64,000 nucleotides of DNA from positions 1-64,000 of the forward strand of contig NZ_PVNP01000089.1 of the NCBI RefSeq assembly GCF_002993365.1, in the 5' to 3' direction. The notes beneath the pieces were generated by a model, which saw nothing but the letters and a program-made list of their open reading frames with translations, searched no databases and was not told the origin of the DNA. The position numbers and the translations under genes are program-made. Origin of the DNA: Marisediminitalea alba. GTDB lineage: Bacteria; Pseudomonadota; Gammaproteobacteria; Enterobacterales; Alteromonadaceae. This document shows, one piece after another, positions 9,041 through 20,119 of this stretch; the first letter of the stretch is position 1, and the number at the start of each line of letters is the position of its first letter.

Positions 9041-9062
9041 GCCCGAGGCCACGGCTTCGGGC
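9041..9062 (+). terminator. Hairpin after ybbP
   Basis: GCCCGAGGCC / GGCTTCGGGC inverted repeat just after the permease stop. There is no clear T run, so termination may be partial; the next ABC genes start 20 bases later. Confidence 0.45.
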
Positions 9063-9082
9063 ATTTGATAAGGAATCATTGG

Positions 9083-9706
9083 TTGTTAAGTTTTACCCAG
9101 GTCAGCCATCACTTTGGTACCAGAACCCTATTCAGAGAGTTAACCCTTTCATTGCCTGAATCCCGTGTTGTGCTCACCGGCGCTAATGGCTCGGGAAAAA
9201 CCACGTTGTTGTTGATTGCCGCCGGCATCCTGCCTCCCAGTCAGGGCGCGGTGAGTTTTAATCAGCAAAACGTGGCGGATATTGCCATGCGCCGCACTAT
9301 CGGCATCAGCGCCAGCAAAGTAAACCTGCCGGGCTTTTTTACGGTAAACGACATGCTCGCCTTTCACGCACGCCAGTTTAACTGCGAGCCGGATTGCCAC
9401 TGGGCGGACTATCATTGGGTGAATGCTTTTGGCTTAACCCCTTTTCTCAACACCAGGGTAGAAGACCTTTCCCTTGGCAATTATAAAAAACTGAGTTTGA
9501 TCCTGGCCCTTATGCACTCGCCTGAGTTGCTGTTACTGGATGAGCCTACCAACGGGCTTGACGACCAAACCCGCAGTGCGCTTGAGGATTGCTTTGAAAG
9601 CTATGCCGGGCAGTTGATCATTGCCAGCCATGAGCCGCAGGTATTTGCCTGCAATAGCCATGTCCGCCATTTGCATCTGGATGCCAGCGGAGTGCATGAC
9701 AGGTGA
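9083..9706 (+). CDS. ABC transporter ATPase, CcmA-like
   Basis: A compact 207-residue ATPase. Walker A GANGSGKTT, a variant signature LSLGNYKKLSL, Walker B LLLLDEPTNGLDD and H-loop ASHEP are all seen. It resembles CcmA (haem exporter) in size, but the cytochrome-biogenesis genes that would go with CcmA are absent, and the next gene is a different permease, so a haem role is not supported. Start TTG at 9083 is chosen for AAGGA eight bases upstream; TTG at 9065 is also in frame. It overlaps the following gene as GTGA. Confidence 0.85.
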   Translation: MLSFTQVSHHFGTRTLFRELTLSLPESRVVLTGANGSGKTTLLLIAAGILPPSQGAVSFNQQNVADIAMRRTIGISASKVNLPGFFTVNDMLAFHARQFNCEPDCHWADYHWVNAFGLTPFLNTRVEDLSLGNYKKLSLILALMHSPELLLLDEPTNGLDDQTRSALEDCFESYAGQLIIASHEPQVFACNSHVRHLHLDASGVHDR

Positions 9707-10833
9707 ATTACTGGCAGTTTCGACGCCAGCTTTATCAGCATGCCCTGAAGCAATGGCTGGAAAGTCTGACCCAGGTAAGTACGGGGATTGTCGCGCTGTT
9801 TCCTATGGCGCTTTATGCTTTGTTACTTTTGCCATTACTCGCTTTGGGCGTGCTGGCAGATAAGGACTCCCAGGGAGAAAGTTTCTTTTATACGTTGTGG
9901 GGGTATCTGTTACTGGCTTATTGCTGGATCGCCATGCAGAAAGAAGCTCTGCGAGCGGCAGATTATGCCCTGTATGACAGCTCGCTACCTGTGTCAGTAT
10001 GGCAGCGAGGTGCTACTGAGCTGGGATTACTGCTTTATGCCGCTAACGTATTTGTTATCGGACCTGCCGCAGTACTGGTGGCCATGGTCTATGGTCATTT
10101 TGCCGAGTTAGTCAGCGGCGAGCTGTGGGAGTCGGTCACGCGGCTTTATCCGGTAAGTGGCTTGCTGGTGCTAACCCTTTACTATTGCCAGAGTGCTATG
10201 GGGCGCGTAAAACCCTGGCTGAGCCTCGGCTTATTGCCATTGGTTGCTATGCCATGGGCCAACCAGATACATTCTCCCTGGCTTTGTTTGCTGGGACTGG
10301 CAGGATCCATTTTTATTGAACGGACGGTCCGCTTGCCAACACTCCCCCTTGCCGGGTTGCCGCAAGGATTCTGGCGCCTGTTTTTACAGCAGGACATAAA
10401 CCATACCAAACCCACGTTACTCAGAGCCGTGGTGGTTTTACTTGTCCTGGTAATTGGCGCCACTTTTGTAAGGCAAATAGATAGTAGCGCGAAAGTGCCA
10501 GCCAGTTTATTTCTGGCCTTTGTACTGGGAGTGGTTGCAGCGACAAAACTGCTGGAGTTACAAAAGTTAAGAGAACGATATACCTGTTATATCGCGTCTT
10601 TACCACAAGGGCACCACCAAATAACGTTACAGGCAATGCGTTATTGCCTGGTGTTCTCGCTGCCATATGTTGTGCTTATTATCCTTTTCAACCTATTTGG
10701 GTTATCGCAATGGGCACTGTTCACTGTAACTTATGCAGTAACACAGGCGGGAATAATACTGAGGCCTGGTTACTATCTGTTTTTTCCGCTATTAACCGGC
10801 GTGCTGATTTTAGCCATTAGCATGCTTGTTTAA
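9703..10833 (+). CDS. ABC-type membrane permease, unknown substrate
   Basis: A 376-residue, very hydrophobic protein with about ten membrane segments, starting at a GTG overlapping the ATPase stop. No familiar permease motif was recognised; the role is inferred from coupling to the ATPase. Early segments are ALYALLLLPLLALGVLA and YTLWGYLLLAYCWIAM; the last are VFSLPYVVLIILFNLFGL and YYLFFPLLTGVLILAISMLV. The stop overlaps the convergent epimerase gene by four bases. Confidence 0.75.
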   Translation: MNYWQFRRQLYQHALKQWLESLTQVSTGIVALFPMALYALLLLPLLALGVLADKDSQGESFFYTLWGYLLLAYCWIAMQKEALRAADYALYDSSLPVSVWQRGATELGLLLYAANVFVIGPAAVLVAMVYGHFAELVSGELWESVTRLYPVSGLLVLTLYYCQSAMGRVKPWLSLGLLPLVAMPWANQIHSPWLCLLGLAGSIFIERTVRLPTLPLAGLPQGFWRLFLQQDINHTKPTLLRAVVVLLVLVIGATFVRQIDSSAKVPASLFLAFVLGVVAATKLLELQKLRERYTCYIASLPQGHHQITLQAMRYCLVFSLPYVVLIILFNLFGLSQWALFTVTYAVTQAGIILRPGYYLFFPLLTGVLILAISMLV

Positions 10834-11723
10834 CTTTCTGTCGCTGCGAACGCTTTATCAACGCTGTCGAATTTAAATTTAAAGCCGGCTTCGAGTAGCT
10901 TTTGCGGAATAACCCGTTGCCCGGTGAGTAACATATCAGCTGCTTCACCCATAATTACTTTTAAAGCAAACCCTGGCATAGGCATGACCGCAGGCCGGTT
11001 CAGGGCGCTGGCAAAAGCACTGACAAATGCCTTATTGGTGACTGGCTGGGGCGCGGTTAAGTTGAACGGACCGCTGCACTGATCGTTAGTCATTAAAAAA
11101 CATATGCCTGCCACCATATCGTCGAGGTGGATCCACGACATATACTGCTCGCCTCTGCCAATCGGGCCGCCAAGGCCAAGCTTAAATGGCAGTCGCATCT
11201 TTTCCAGCGCGCCGCCCTCAGCCGCGAGTACCACACCAGTGCGAAGCAGGCATATCCGGCAGTGCTGCTTAACGGTTTCGGCTATCTGTTCCCAGCGCTG
11301 GCAGACTTCATGAGTAAACTCCTGGTGTGGCTGTGTATTATTTTCCGTTACTTGTTTATCGCCCTGCCGTCCATAGTAGCCGATTGCAGAGCCCGATATA
11401 AACGTATGCGGTGGGGTAGAGGATGCATTGATTTTGGTGACCAAAGCGGTAGTGAGTTGCCAGCGGCTTTGGCAAATCTGATGCTTTTGCTGACTGGTCC
11501 AGCGTTTATCTGCAATGGGTTCGCCAGCAAGGTTAATAATCACATCATAGTCATCAAAGTTTGCTATGGAGTCCAGGTTGTCTAAAACTGCTACTTCCGC
11601 AGGCAACGCGGCACGCGCTTTTGACTCTGAACGGCTGAGTACCGTGATGTGGTGTTCAGGGGCCAATCTGGCTATCAGTCGCTGGCCGATCAGCCCTGTG
11701 CCGCCGGTAATAAAAATTTGCAT
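10830..11723 (-). CDS. NAD-dependent epimerase/dehydratase, YfcH type
   Basis: A 297-residue extended short-chain dehydrogenase fold of the TIGR01777/SDR39U1 family. The N-terminal ITGGTGLIGQRL is the dinucleotide-binding loop, INLAGEPIADKRW is a family hallmark, and ISGSAIGYYG carries the Ser and Tyr region. The C-terminal part GQRVIPQKLLEAGFKFKF matches the DUF1731-type tail. The substrate is unknown; some members are linked to cell division or photosynthetic roles in other groups, not inferred here. Convergent with the ABC permease and divergent from the AI-2E permease gene. Confidence 0.88.
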   Translation of the reverse strand: MQIFITGGTGLIGQRLIARLAPEHHITVLSRSESKARAALPAEVAVLDNLDSIANFDDYDVIINLAGEPIADKRWTSQQKHQICQSRWQLTTALVTKINASSTPPHTFISGSAIGYYGRQGDKQVTENNTQPHQEFTHEVCQRWEQIAETVKQHCRICLLRTGVVLAAEGGALEKMRLPFKLGLGGPIGRGEQYMSWIHLDDMVAGICFLMTNDQCSGPFNLTAPQPVTNKAFVSAFASALNRPAVMPMPGFALKVIMGEAADMLLTGQRVIPQKLLEAGFKFKFDSVDKAFAATES

Positions 11724-11825
11724 ACACGCTCCGTTACACTAATTACACCTGGCCTTTGCTCCCAGGGCTACCTAATTCGGGTTAAATCTGGTAGCGTGAC
11801 ATTTTGCCTGCGAAACCAGTATTTT

Positions 11826-12899
11826 ATGTCAACTCTGTCGCCAACCGCTAAAGCTTTGCTGATTTTTGCCAGCCTGATAGTCATTCTGGCCGGTATCAAA
11901 GCCGCCAGTACCATTATGGTGCCGTTCTTTTTGTCCGGCTTTATCGCTATTGCCTGTGGCCCTTTGATTCTGTGGATGTCGAAATACCGCATCCCGCGTT
12001 GGCTGTCTATTACTCTGGTTATACTGTTAATTGTGGTATTTGGTTTTATGCTGGCGGGGTTAGTGGGGCAATCACTGGCAGAATTCCGCGAAAATATGCC
12101 GCAGTACCGCGAAAAGCTCTCCGGTGAATTCACCTGGGTGGTCAATCAGCTCGCGCGATTTAACATCCACGTGGATAAAGATTTAATTGTGTCATATCTC
12201 GATCCCGGGATGGCCATGTCAATGGTGACCAACTTTTTAAGCGGCATGGGTGGCGTGCTCTCTAATCTGTTTTTGATTTTATTAACCGTTATTTTCATGC
12301 TGTTCGAGGCTGAGGGTATTCCAAGAAGATTGCATATAGCGCTATCCGATCCGCAAATGAAAATGCACCACATTGACCGCTTTATCCAGTCGGTTAACAG
12401 CTACCTGGCGATTAAAACCGTGGTCAGCCTGGTCACAGGCCTGCTTGCCGGTACCTGGCTGTATATTCTGGGCGTTGATCATTTCCTGCTATGGGGCGTT
12501 TTGGCCTTCCTGTTTAACTATATCCCCAATATCGGTTCTATCATTGCTGCGGTGCCTGCTGTATTGATGGCGCTGGTGCAGTACGGCGGCGGAGAAGCCG
12601 GGCTGGTGGCGTTAGGTTTTGTTGTCATAAACACAGTGATGGGCAATGTGGTGGAACCGCGGTTTATGGGCCGTGGCTTAGGGCTTTCAACACTGGTTGT
12701 GTTCCTGTCGTTAATTTTCTGGGGGTGGTTGCTGGGTAGTGTGGGCATGCTGCTATCTGTGCCGCTGACCATGATTGTGAAGATTGCACTGGAGTCACGG
12801 GAAGAGAGTCGCTGGCTGGCTATTTTACTTTCCAGTGACGGCGAAGCGGTACTCGACGAGGCTAACGGTCAATCTGCTAGCGAGGAGCCGGAAAGGTAA
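11826..12899 (+). CDS. AI-2E/PerM-family permease
   Basis: A 357-residue polytopic inner-membrane protein. Seven to eight membrane segments are visible, starting with AKALLIFASLIVILAGIKAA. The pattern YIPNIGSIIAAVPAVLMAL and the run VVEPRFMGRGLGLSTLVVFLSLIFWGWLLG (split here across two helices) are typical of the PerM/TqsA family. Some members export autoinducer-2 and some are ion antiporters, so the substrate is open. ATG at 11826 is chosen to give the usual N-terminus, since upstream sequence is not family-like; no clear ribosome site is seen. The 3' end overlaps the convergent histidine kinase gene by 23 bases. Confidence 0.87.
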   Translation: MSTLSPTAKALLIFASLIVILAGIKAASTIMVPFFLSGFIAIACGPLILWMSKYRIPRWLSITLVILLIVVFGFMLAGLVGQSLAEFRENMPQYREKLSGEFTWVVNQLARFNIHVDKDLIVSYLDPGMAMSMVTNFLSGMGGVLSNLFLILLTVIFMLFEAEGIPRRLHIALSDPQMKMHHIDRFIQSVNSYLAIKTVVSLVTGLLAGTWLYILGVDHFLLWGVLAFLFNYIPNIGSIIAAVPAVLMALVQYGGGEAGLVALGFVVINTVMGNVVEPRFMGRGLGLSTLVVFLSLIFWGWLLGSVGMLLSVPLTMIVKIALESREESRWLAILLSSDGEAVLDEANGQSASEEPER

Positions 12900-14202
12900 C
12901 CTTAATACCAGCGCCGCCCAGAGTAGAACGGGTAATGGTCAGTTTTCCCTCATAGGCAGTCAGTAAGTCGGTCACTACGGCCATCCCTATACCTTGCCCA
13001 TCGGTGTAGGCATCAAGTCGTTGCCCGCGGTTAAGCAGTCGCTCGACTTGCTCTGCGGGGATCCCCGGGCCATCGTCATCGATGTGAAGTTCTGTTTGTC
13101 GGGATAGTTGCCTGACAGAAACCACGACCTCACTGCGCGCTGCTTTGCAGGCGTTATCCATCAGGTTACCGAGAATTTCCATCAAATCGGTTTTATCACC
13201 AAAAAACAGTCCGTCATCGCCAGTGGCACCCAGCTCTAGGTTTTTGTCGCGATAGACCTTATTAAGCGCGGCGATTAACTGCTGGACTATCGGCATTACC
13301 GGCTCGCCCTGACTCCATGCAGAGGCACCCGCAGAGGCGCGCTTAAGCTGGCGCTTTATTAACGTATCAATTTGCTGCAGAGGCTCTCTGGCGGAGTCGG
13401 GCAGGGCAGCCGTACCAAGGGCCACCGCCAGGGGTGTTTTCAGGCTGTGAGCCAAATCGCCCAGACTGTTCTTGTAACGCTCACGTTGTTCAGCTTCGCC
13501 GGCCATCAACTGGTTAATACTTAGCTTGAGCGGGGTAAACTCCGGTGGGTAATCTTCTTTTAGCCGGGTCTGGTTGCCGCCGCTGGCCTGTTGTATTTCG
13601 CCAATCAGTAAGCGTACCGGTTTGAGCAGGGTGTTCATACCAATAATCAGCACAATTAGCAGGCCGGCCCCAAGCGCGCCAAGGTATTGCCAGACTGAAC
13701 GCAGGAAGGCATCACGTTCGTGCAGAAAATCACGCCGGTCGTTAAACACATAAAAACTTACCGGCATGTACTGGTCGCCATTATCAAATTCGGCGGTAAA
13801 GGCGTAGGCGAAATGCTCACTGCCAGAGTCGTCCAGGGCATATTGGGGAATAAATACCTCGTCGCCGATAGCCGGTGTTGTCATCAGCGAGTCAAAGACG
13901 GTGTAAACGCTGGATGCGGATTGCCATACCAGTTGATTATTAATGCTAATAGCACCCACATAACCGGAGTCAGGCAGGTTCAATTGCTCATCGTATAGCA
14001 TTTGCGGCATCTGGCTGTCACCGTCTTCAAACTCAAATACCGAAATCATGGCCAGGTTCATCAACTTCAGTTCGTTATATTTAGCCTGCAATAAACTGGA
14101 GGTATACGCTTTGGAGAGCGTTAAAACGGTAACCGGTATAAAAATGCCCAGGGCAAGAATGGCAATAAGCAAACTGCGCAGCCGCAGCGACAAATTTGGC
14201 AT
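12877..14202 (-). CDS. phoQ: PhoQ-like sensor histidine kinase
   Basis: A 441-residue two-pass inner-membrane kinase. First membrane segment about 8-30, periplasmic sensor about 40-165, second segment about 170-193, then HAMP-like linker and kinase core. The phosphorylated residue is His252 in DLAHSLKTPL; the N box (LMDNACKAA), G1 (DDGPGIP) and G2 (GQGIGMAV) follow. The HSLKTPLA H box is typical of PhoQ and close relatives. It follows phoP with a three-base gap, as in a normal phoPQ operon. Whether it senses magnesium or peptides in this host is not shown. Confidence 0.88.
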   Translation of the reverse strand: MPNLSLRLRSLLIAILALGIFIPVTVLTLSKAYTSSLLQAKYNELKLMNLAMISVFEFEDGDSQMPQMLYDEQLNLPDSGYVGAISINNQLVWQSASSVYTVFDSLMTTPAIGDEVFIPQYALDDSGSEHFAYAFTAEFDNGDQYMPVSFYVFNDRRDFLHERDAFLRSVWQYLGALGAGLLIVLIIGMNTLLKPVRLLIGEIQQASGGNQTRLKEDYPPEFTPLKLSINQLMAGEAEQRERYKNSLGDLAHSLKTPLAVALGTAALPDSAREPLQQIDTLIKRQLKRASAGASAWSQGEPVMPIVQQLIAALNKVYRDKNLELGATGDDGLFFGDKTDLMEILGNLMDNACKAARSEVVVSVRQLSRQTELHIDDDGPGIPAEQVERLLNRGQRLDAYTDGQGIGMAVVTDLLTAYEGKLTITRSTLGGAGIKVTFPAPR

Positions 14203-14205
14203 CGG

Positions 14206-14900
<695 letters not shown>

Positions 14901-14901
<1 letters not shown>

Positions 14902-15176
14902 TAATTATCATCCTTGCGCTTGCTGGGTTTAACCTTACCAGACCGTTTGTCGACATCGAGCGAGACCACCCGGCCTGATTTTTTTAGCATTTTTACCCGG
15001 TAGGAGCTTTTTTGAGGATCGACTTTCAACACCCGCCCCTCAACATGACGTTTGGCCTGTTGTGCCGCCTGAGTTGAATTTTTCACGGGTTTTTGTTTGT
15101 CTTGCTGGGCCATTGCGCCAGGAGCACAGAGGGTCAGCATCACAAGCAATACACCGGTAACAACGCTTTTGAACAT
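14901..15176 (-). CDS. Secreted PepSY-like protein upstream of phoP
   Basis: A 91-residue protein with a clear signal peptide (MFKSVVTGVLLVMLTLCAPG, likely cut after AMA) and a short basic mature part whose pattern EGRVLKV...YRVKML...GRVVSLDVDKRSGKV resembles a PepSY domain. Such small periplasmic proteins are commonly encoded with PhoPQ-type systems and may modulate the sensor. ATG at 15176 is preferred (GGAG seven bases upstream, gives the signal peptide at the very N-terminus) over the longer open frame. It is the first gene of the operon. Confidence 0.8.
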
Positions 15177-15335
15177 GTCACTCCACTCGTTGGGTACTAC
15201 CCAATCACTAGTCATTATCAGCAGGATAACCCGGTCAGGCTGAATATTGTCTGAATTGTGCTGCGGCTCATCCCGAGCGCCAGGGCACAACTTAAGGTCG
15301 GGCTACGCTAATTATAGTACCACCGGGCGAGAAGA

Positions 15336-15361
15336 GCGCAAAGCCTGTGCTTGCTTTGCGC
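15336..15361 (-). terminator. Terminator hairpin after yciI (trp operon end)
   Basis: GCGCAAAGC and GCTTTGCGC form a perfect nine-base-pair stem with an eight-base loop, 14 bases after the yciI stop. On the minus strand it is followed by a mixed C/T stretch, not a pure T run. Confidence 0.65.
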
Positions 15362-15375
15362 AACAGAGAGGAGAT

Positions 15376-15675
15376 TTAAGGTAATACTTTCTTGTAGGGT
15401 TTAACGATAACGTCCTGATAAACACCGGCATCGATATACGGATCGGCATCCGCCCAGGCCTGAGCATCTTCCAGACTGGCAAATTCGGCAACTACCAGTG
15501 AGCCGGTGAAGCCGGCGCTGCCAGGATCTTCACTGTCGATGGCCGGAAAAGGACCAGCTATCAGCAGACGACCGTTATCCTTTAATTCATTCAGGCGGGC
15601 CAGATGCGCCGGGCGGGCGGCTAAGCGCTCGGCCAGGGTATCCGGCTTATCGGTGGCACAAATCATATAATACAT
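15376..15675 (-). CDS. yciI: YciI-family protein
   Basis: A 99-residue cytoplasmic protein of the ferredoxin-like YciI fold. The start [25 protein letters not shown] (shown in part: the His of RPAHL) and the later [10 protein letters not shown](I) with Asp residues fit the family; the putative active site is the conserved His/Asp pair. It follows trpA by three bases and is therefore the last gene of the trp operon. Its biochemical role is not established. Confidence 0.9.
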   Translation of the reverse strand: MYYMICATDKPDTLAERLAARPAHLARLNELKDNGRLLIAGPFPAIDSEDPGSAGFTGSLVVAEFASLEDAQAWADADPYIDAGVYQDVIVKPYKKVLP

Positions 15676-15678
15676 GGC

Positions 15679-16485
15679 TTATTTCCCTGTAGCGGCTTTC
15701 ATTGCTGTCACAAACTGACCGAGTGCAGACAGCATGGCCGGCACGTCATCGAGGTTTTGCGCGATAATATTAACGGTTGCGGAGCCTGAAATTGCCCCGG
15801 CAGCACCGCTCTCAATAGCGTGTTTTACCTGGTCTGGATTCGAGATCCCAAAACCGAGCAGGGGCGGCGCAGCATTAACGCTGGTGAGACGCTCTATCAA
15901 TGATGCAGCCGGCATTGTGGCAGCGGTTTCTGCCCCGGTCACACCAGCCCTGCCCAGCAGATAGGTATAGCCAGCTGATAAGTCACCAATAGCTTTAAAG
16001 GTAGCATCGGTGGCGTTTGGTGGTGCGATAAGAATTTGCTTGATGCCGTTGGCGTTTGCCGTATCGATAAACCGTTTGGCTTCACGAATAGGCACGTCTG
16101 CAATCAGAATCGAGTCCACGCCAGCATCGGCGGCTTGCGCATAAAAACTTTCCAAGCCTTTGGCCAGTACCAGGTTACTGTAGAGCAATAAGCCAATGGG
16201 TACGTCCGGATATTTAGCCCGAATGCGCTTGAGTAATTCAAAACACGAAGTGGGCGTAACACCGCTTTCCAGTGCTCGAATACTGGCCTTTTGAATGGTC
16301 GGGCCGTCGGCTACCGGATCAGAAAACGGGATCCCCAGCTCTAAAGCATCGGCGCCGCTTTCAATCAATTGGGTGATGATTTGCTCAGAGGTTTCAAGGT
16401 CCGGATCGCCGACCATGACAAATGGCACAAACGCCCCGGCGTTTTGCTCGTTTAAACGGCCAAACATGGCTGCATATCTATCCAT
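15679..16485 (-). CDS. trpA: Tryptophan synthase alpha chain
   Basis: 268 residues, full length. It splits indole-3-glycerol phosphate to indole and glyceraldehyde 3-phosphate, passing indole to TrpB. The catalytic pair is visible as Glu49 ([11 protein letters not shown]) and Asp60 (PVADGPT); the phosphate-binding loop GFGISNP and GAAGAISGS is intact. ATG at 16485 has AGGAG upstream and overlaps the end of trpB by eight bases, as expected for coupled synthesis of the two subunits. Confidence 0.97.
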   Translation of the reverse strand: MDRYAAMFGRLNEQNAGAFVPFVMVGDPDLETSEQIITQLIESGADALELGIPFSDPVADGPTIQKASIRALESGVTPTSCFELLKRIRAKYPDVPIGLLLYSNLVLAKGLESFYAQAADAGVDSILIADVPIREAKRFIDTANANGIKQILIAPPNATDATFKAIGDLSAGYTYLLGRAGVTGAETAATMPAASLIERLTSVNAAPPLLGFGISNPDQVKHAIESGAAGAISGSATVNIIAQNLDDVPAMLSALGQFVTAMKAATGK

Positions 16486-17665
16486 TAACCTGATCTCCTA
16501 AAATACTGATTACGTGCCCCAGGTCTTTATCGCCCCGGCCAGACAGGTTCACCACAATGACGGTCTCTTCTTCGGCTTCATCAGCCATGTTTAAGGCATA
16601 GGCCAGCGCGTGAGAGGACTCCAGGGCCGGAATAATACCTTCTTTACGAGCCAGTAACTGGAACGCATTGAGCGCTTCTTCGTCGGTAACCGACACATAT
16701 TCAGCGCGGCCGATATCAGAAAGGTACGCATGCTGTGGACCAACGGCCGGATAATCCAGACCGGCTGATACTGAGTAGCTTTCTTCAATCTGGCCGTCCG
16801 GATTTTGCATAATATAGGTGTAGGCGCCGTGCAGTATGCCTTTAGTGCCTTTACCAATGGCGGCACCATGATCTTTGGTATGAACACCTTTACCGGCCGG
16901 CTCTACACCAACTAAGCGAACGGATGGTTCATCGATAAAGTCAGCAAACATGCCAATAGCATTGGAGCCACCGCCTACACACGCTACCACAGCGTCGGGC
17001 AGACGACCTTCTTTTTCTAAAATCTGTGCACGGGTTTCTTCACCAATCATACGGTGATATTCGCGTACGATGGTTGGGAACGGGTGCGGACCTGCTGCCG
17101 TGCCGAGCAGGTAATGGGCTTTGTCGTAATTGGCAGACCAGTCACGCAGCGCTTCGTTAACCGCGTCTTTTAAGGTGCCTGAACCAGAGTCCACCGGGAT
17201 GACTTCAGCGCCCATTAAACGCATTCTGAAGACGTTTGGCGACTGTCGCTCAACGTCTTTTGCGCCCATGTAAATACGCGCTTTCAGGCCAAGTAACGCG
17301 CAGGCCAGCGCGGTTGCAACGCCGTGCTGACCTGCACCGGTTTCGGCGATAACTTCGGTTTTGCCCATGCGTTTGGTGAGTAGCGCCTGACCCAATACCT
17401 GATTGGTTTTATGCGCGCCGCCGTGAAGTAAATCCTCACGCTTTAAATACAGTTTAACGTTAGGGTTTGACACCAGATTACGAGTCAGGAACATCGCCGT
17501 TGGACGCCCTGCGTAGTCTTTTAAAAGTGACATAAACTCAGCATTAAATTCCGGATCGTCTTTCGCTTCCAGGAACGCCTGTTCAAGCTGATCCAGCGCG
17601 GGGATAAGCAGCTCAGGCACATACATGCCCCCGTATTCCCCAAATTTAGTCTCTAATTGATTCAT
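16478..17665 (-). CDS. trpB: Tryptophan synthase beta chain
   Basis: 395 residues, the PLP enzyme that condenses indole with serine. Lys86 in HGGAHKTNQ binds [11 protein letters not shown] and the phosphate loop [10 protein letters not shown] are present. The N-terminal EFGG-type region reads [13 protein letters not shown], as in classical TrpB1. AGGACATTTC precedes the ATG. It lies 28 bases after trpCF. Confidence 0.97.
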   Translation of the reverse strand: MNQLETKFGEYGGMYVPELLIPALDQLEQAFLEAKDDPEFNAEFMSLLKDYAGRPTAMFLTRNLVSNPNVKLYLKREDLLHGGAHKTNQVLGQALLTKRMGKTEVIAETGAGQHGVATALACALLGLKARIYMGAKDVERQSPNVFRMRLMGAEVIPVDSGSGTLKDAVNEALRDWSANYDKAHYLLGTAAGPHPFPTIVREYHRMIGEETRAQILEKEGRLPDAVVACVGGGSNAIGMFADFIDEPSVRLVGVEPAGKGVHTKDHGAAIGKGTKGILHGAYTYIMQNPDGQIEESYSVSAGLDYPAVGPQHAYLSDIGRAEYVSVTDEEALNAFQLLARKEGIIPALESSHALAYALNMADEAEEETVIVVNLSGRGDKDLGHVISILGDQVNG

Positions 17666-17693
17666 GAAATGTCCTGTTGAATATATCGGCCGC

Positions 17694-19091
17694 TTAATAC
17701 TGGCGACAAAGAGTAAAGAGTTCGCTGACCTGCTGTGCAGACTTGTTGCCCGGGCTGTCTTCTACCCCCGAGTTTACATCAACAATGGCAACACCGGTTG
17801 CCTGTGCCGCAGCAATATTCTGTGGATTGATACCACCTGCTATAACGAGTTTTTCGAGATCAAGCTCATTGTGGATCACTGACCAGTCAAATTGCTGGCC
17901 GGTACCACCGGTTTGTTTGCCAACCTGACAATCCAGCAGCACCTTATCCAGTGTGTCGTCATCCAGCAACGCATGAGTCAGGTAAGGTAACTCACCGGCA
18001 ACGCCAATGGCCTGCCAGATTTCGCAGCCCTCGGGCAGGTTGGCCCGTAAATGCTGACGGTACATGGTGTCTTCATCACCATGCAGCTGCACGGCTTTTA
18101 AGCCCAGTTTGTTTGCGATGTCCAGCACCATTTCGATAGGCTGGTTGACAAACACACCTACGTAGCTGCCGGGCGTGGCAGCGACGATGTCACGTGCCTG
18201 ATCAGATGTCACGCAACGTTTGGAGTGAGCAGCAAAAATTAATCCGCAATAACTGGCACCGCTTGCAAAGGCATGACGTACCTGTTCCGGTTGGGTCATG
18301 CCGCATACTTTAACCGTACCGTAAACCAGTTGTTTGACGGCCTGTGGCAGGTCCTGTTGTGCCATTAAGGCGCTGCCTACCAGGAAGCCCTGACACAGCG
18401 GCGCCAGACGCAGCACGTCCTGGTGGGTGTAAATACCGGACTCGCTGATCACTACGTGTTCATGGGTTGCACCTTTTAGCATCGGGACCAGTTTTTCAGT
18501 CGTCGCCAAATCAGTAGACAGGTCGCGCAGGTCGCGGTTGTTAATACCAATAATTTTGGCTTTTAACGTAATCGCACGATGCATTTCTTCTTCGTTGCTG
18601 ACTTCAGTAAGGATATCCAGACCCAACGAGTCAGCCACCGCCGCAAGCTGTTGGTAAGTTTCATCATCAAGTACCGACAGCATTAATAATATGGCATCGG
18701 CATGGTAATAACGGGCCAGATAAACCTGATACTCACAAACAAAGAAGTCTTTGTTAAGCACCGGTTGGCTCACGCGCTCGGTAACATAGGCCAGGTATTC
18801 AAACTTGCCCTGAAAATATTTCTCGTCAGTCAGTACCGAAATGCCTGCCGCAAAAGGGGTATAAGCCGCGAGAATTTCATCCAGATCGAAGTTTTCACGG
18901 ATCAACCCTTTTGAGGGGGAGGCTTTTTTACACTCTAAAATATACCCGGCGTTCGGGGCATTCAGGGCATCAAACAGACTTTTGGTTGATGGCGTTAACC
19001 CCTGCTTTATTTGCTCAAGAGGCGTCTCGGCCATGCGTGCTTCAATTTCGACACGTTTGTCTTCAACTATTTTCTCGAGGACGTTGCTCAT
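17694..19091 (-). CDS. trpCF: Fused indole-3-glycerol-phosphate synthase / phosphoribosylanthranilate isomerase
   Basis: 465 residues with two barrel domains. The N-terminal TrpC domain (1-255) shows [19 protein letters not shown] and INNRDLRD; the C-terminal TrpF domain (about 258-465) begins VKVCGMT and shows [10 protein letters not shown] and VQLHGDE and ends with VDVNSGVE. It performs steps four and three of the pathway. This fused form is usual in enteric and related gammaproteobacteria. The start overlaps trpD by four bases (ATGA). Confidence 0.96.
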   Translation of the reverse strand: MSNVLEKIVEDKRVEIEARMAETPLEQIKQGLTPSTKSLFDALNAPNAGYILECKKASPSKGLIRENFDLDEILAAYTPFAAGISVLTDEKYFQGKFEYLAYVTERVSQPVLNKDFFVCEYQVYLARYYHADAILLMLSVLDDETYQQLAAVADSLGLDILTEVSNEEEMHRAITLKAKIIGINNRDLRDLSTDLATTEKLVPMLKGATHEHVVISESGIYTHQDVLRLAPLCQGFLVGSALMAQQDLPQAVKQLVYGTVKVCGMTQPEQVRHAFASGASYCGLIFAAHSKRCVTSDQARDIVAATPGSYVGVFVNQPIEMVLDIANKLGLKAVQLHGDEDTMYRQHLRANLPEGCEIWQAIGVAGELPYLTHALLDDDTLDKVLLDCQVGKQTGGTGQQFDWSVIHNELDLEKLVIAGGINPQNIAAAQATGVAIVDVNSGVEDSPGNKSAQQVSELFTLCRQY

Positions 19092-20116
19092 GCATTTTCT
19101 TCCAATTGGCTGTGTTCAGCGACTTGTCTGATTAAATTGATGGGGGCGGCGTTCGCCATGGCATTGAGCGCCTGCTCTGCGCCATCTTTAAAAGTATTGG
19201 CGTGCCCGCTGATTTTTAACAGTGCACCGGCATTCATCGCGATGGCTTCACGGTGAGCCTGTTCACCTTCACCGCGCAGGGCGGCTTCAATCAACTGGCG
19301 GTTTTCAACTGGCTCACCGCCGGCAATAGCGCTGATAGGCGCGTGGTTCAGGCCAAAGTCGGTAGCGGTAACTGAATAGTGGGTAGTGCTGCCATGATCA
19401 ATTTCTACTACCTGAGTGGGGCCGTGTAATGATAGCTCATCCAGTCCGTCACCGTGGACAATTAACGCTTTACGCTGTCCCATTAGCGTGAGGGTTTGTG
19501 CATAGATATCCAGTAACTCCGGAGTATATACGCCGTACACGCCAAAAGTCGGGCCAGCAGGGTTGGCCAACGGACCAAGGATGTTAAACAATGTGCGGGT
19601 TTTCATCTCAGCACGCACCGGTGCTGCAAAGCGCATACCGGCATGATAGACCGGCGCAAACAGGAAGCAGAAATTCACCTCATCCAGGCACTTGCGTGCT
19701 ACTTCGGGGGTAATATCAAGCTTGATACCGCATTCACGGAAGAAGTCAGCTGAGCCGGACTTGCTCGATACGCTGCGGTTACCATGTTTAGCGACCTTAA
19801 CACCACAACTGGCAGCTACCAGCGCCGCGGCGCTGGAAATATTGATAGTATGATGGCCATCACCACCGGTGCCGACGATATCACCAAATTCGTAATCCGG
19901 TGTTGGAAAAGGGCGGGCATTAGACACCATTGCACTGGCTGCCCCGGCAATTTCATTGGGGGACTCGCCGTTAATTTTAAGTGCGGTCAGTAAGGTGGCG
20001 AGCTTTACTTCGGAAAGTTCACCGTGCATCACCTGATTAAATACCGAAAAAGACTCGGCCTGGGTCAGATGCTGACCGTCGAAGAGTTTTTCAATTACCT
20101 TGCTGTAGTCAGCCAT
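19088..20116 (-). CDS. trpD: Anthranilate phosphoribosyltransferase
   Basis: 342 residues; transfers phosphoribose from PRPP to anthranilate. The PRPP loop GTGGDGHHTIN, the KHGNRSVSSKSGSAD motif and the DGLDELS metal site are intact. The gene is separate from trpG here, unlike the trpGD fusion of Escherichia coli. GAGGA lies seven bases before the ATG and three bases separate it from trpG. Confidence 0.96.
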   Translation of the reverse strand: MADYSKVIEKLFDGQHLTQAESFSVFNQVMHGELSEVKLATLLTALKINGESPNEIAGAASAMVSNARPFPTPDYEFGDIVGTGGDGHHTINISSAAALVAASCGVKVAKHGNRSVSSKSGSADFFRECGIKLDITPEVARKCLDEVNFCFLFAPVYHAGMRFAAPVRAEMKTRTLFNILGPLANPAGPTFGVYGVYTPELLDIYAQTLTLMGQRKALIVHGDGLDELSLHGPTQVVEIDHGSTTHYSVTATDFGLNHAPISAIAGGEPVENRQLIEAALRGEGEQAHREAIAMNAGALLKISGHANTFKDGAEQALNAMANAAPINLIRQVAEHSQLEENA

Positions 20117-20119
20117 GAG

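Noticed and set aside
9083..9706. Haem exporter ATPase CcmA
   Set aside because: No CcmB, CcmC or other cytochrome-maturation gene is adjacent, so the annotation was kept general.
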